This document shows, one piece after another, positions 28,420-28,545 of a stretch of 28,545 nt of DNA (its first letter is position 1; each line of letters opens with the position of its first letter). The stretch lies in assembly GCA_040753075.1 (NCBI GenBank), contig JBFMHA010000047.1, positions 1 through 28,545 of the forward strand, in the 5' to 3' direction. A program made the translations under genes and the position numbers. Below the pieces are notes generated by a model that did no database searches, had not been told where the DNA came from, and worked only from the letters and a program-made list of their open reading frames with translations. Source of the DNA: UBA6814 sp040753075. Its GTDB lineage: Bacteria > Desulfobacterota > Desulfovibrionia > Desulfovibrionales > Desulfovibrionaceae.

Positions 28420-28545
28420 AGCCGCTTCTCCACCTCCAGGTGGCCGACGTGAGCGCGTTGACCACCAGCCGCTTCTCCACCTCCAGGTGGCCGACGTGAG
28501 CGCGTTGACCACCAGCCGCTTCTCCACCTCCAGGTGGCCGACGTG
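28420..28545. repeat. 47-bp tandem repeat running off the right edge
   Basis: Two complete units (28420-28466 and 28467-28513) and 32 bases of a third are identical. Each unit contains the inverted repeat CCACCT-CC-AGGTGG. There are no spacers, so it is not a CRISPR array. On the minus strand the unit has no stop codon in any frame. Confidence 0.95.

Noticed and set aside
28420..28545. CRISPR array
   Set aside because: The units abut directly with no spacers, and the repeat is a 47-bp minisatellite.

Overview
The window looks like a chromosomal segment of a G+C-rich anaerobic deltaproteobacterium, most likely a Desulfovibrio relative. The evidence is a hybrid cluster protein, multiheme cytochromes c with a NapC/NirT quinol dehydrogenase, indolepyruvate:ferredoxin oxidoreductase, and FNR-type palindromes resembling the HcpR box known from Desulfovibrio. 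Codon usage is strongly G/C at third positions throughout, except for an A/T-rich patch at about 12.1-12.5 kb.

Left end (1-4.0 kb): the 3' part of hcp (hydroxylamine reductase) is followed by a two-gene operon for a tetraheme NapC/NirT-type membrane cytochrome and an octaheme cytochrome of the hydroxylamine oxidoreductase (HAO) family. The second is not the five-heme NrfA that its position might suggest. Together they could reduce nitrite to hydroxylamine and then ammonia. A perfect palindrome sits 28.5 bp upstream of a -10 box before the cytochrome operon. The same arrangement recurs at 9.6 kb before a ferredoxin gene (frdX type), so these genes probably form one nitrosative-stress/nitrite regulon.

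4.0-10.5 kb: treZ and treY (trehalose from alpha-glucans, start/stop overlapping), a small membrane-anchored protein, a small lipoprotein and the ferredoxin-like gene. 10.7-13.2 kb: an RHS locus with a 450-residue RHS protein, an overlapping A/T-rich small membrane protein, a transposon remnant, and a displaced 131-bp copy of the RHS core, then non-coding debris.

13.2-18.0 kb, minus strand: one operon encoding a membrane-anchored TPR-like protein, iorA, iorB and a GAF/AAA+/Fis sigma-54 activator. The IorA appears to have lost one of its two iron-sulfur clusters. 18.2-20.3 kb, plus strand: proA, a degenerate duplication of the proA 3' end, and nadD. 20.4-24.6 kb, minus strand: a cysteine desulfurase followed by a 1,000-residue protein of unknown function that combines a PHP-like region with a membrane region.

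24.8-28.0 kb, plus strand: a TPR protein, a degenerate HsdR-N-type nuclease-fold protein, a small hypothetical protein and an M24 peptidase. The window closes with tRNA-Lys(CTT), its promoter and terminator, and a gene-poor stretch of short tandem repeats running off the right edge. That stretch may be the edge of a genomic island.
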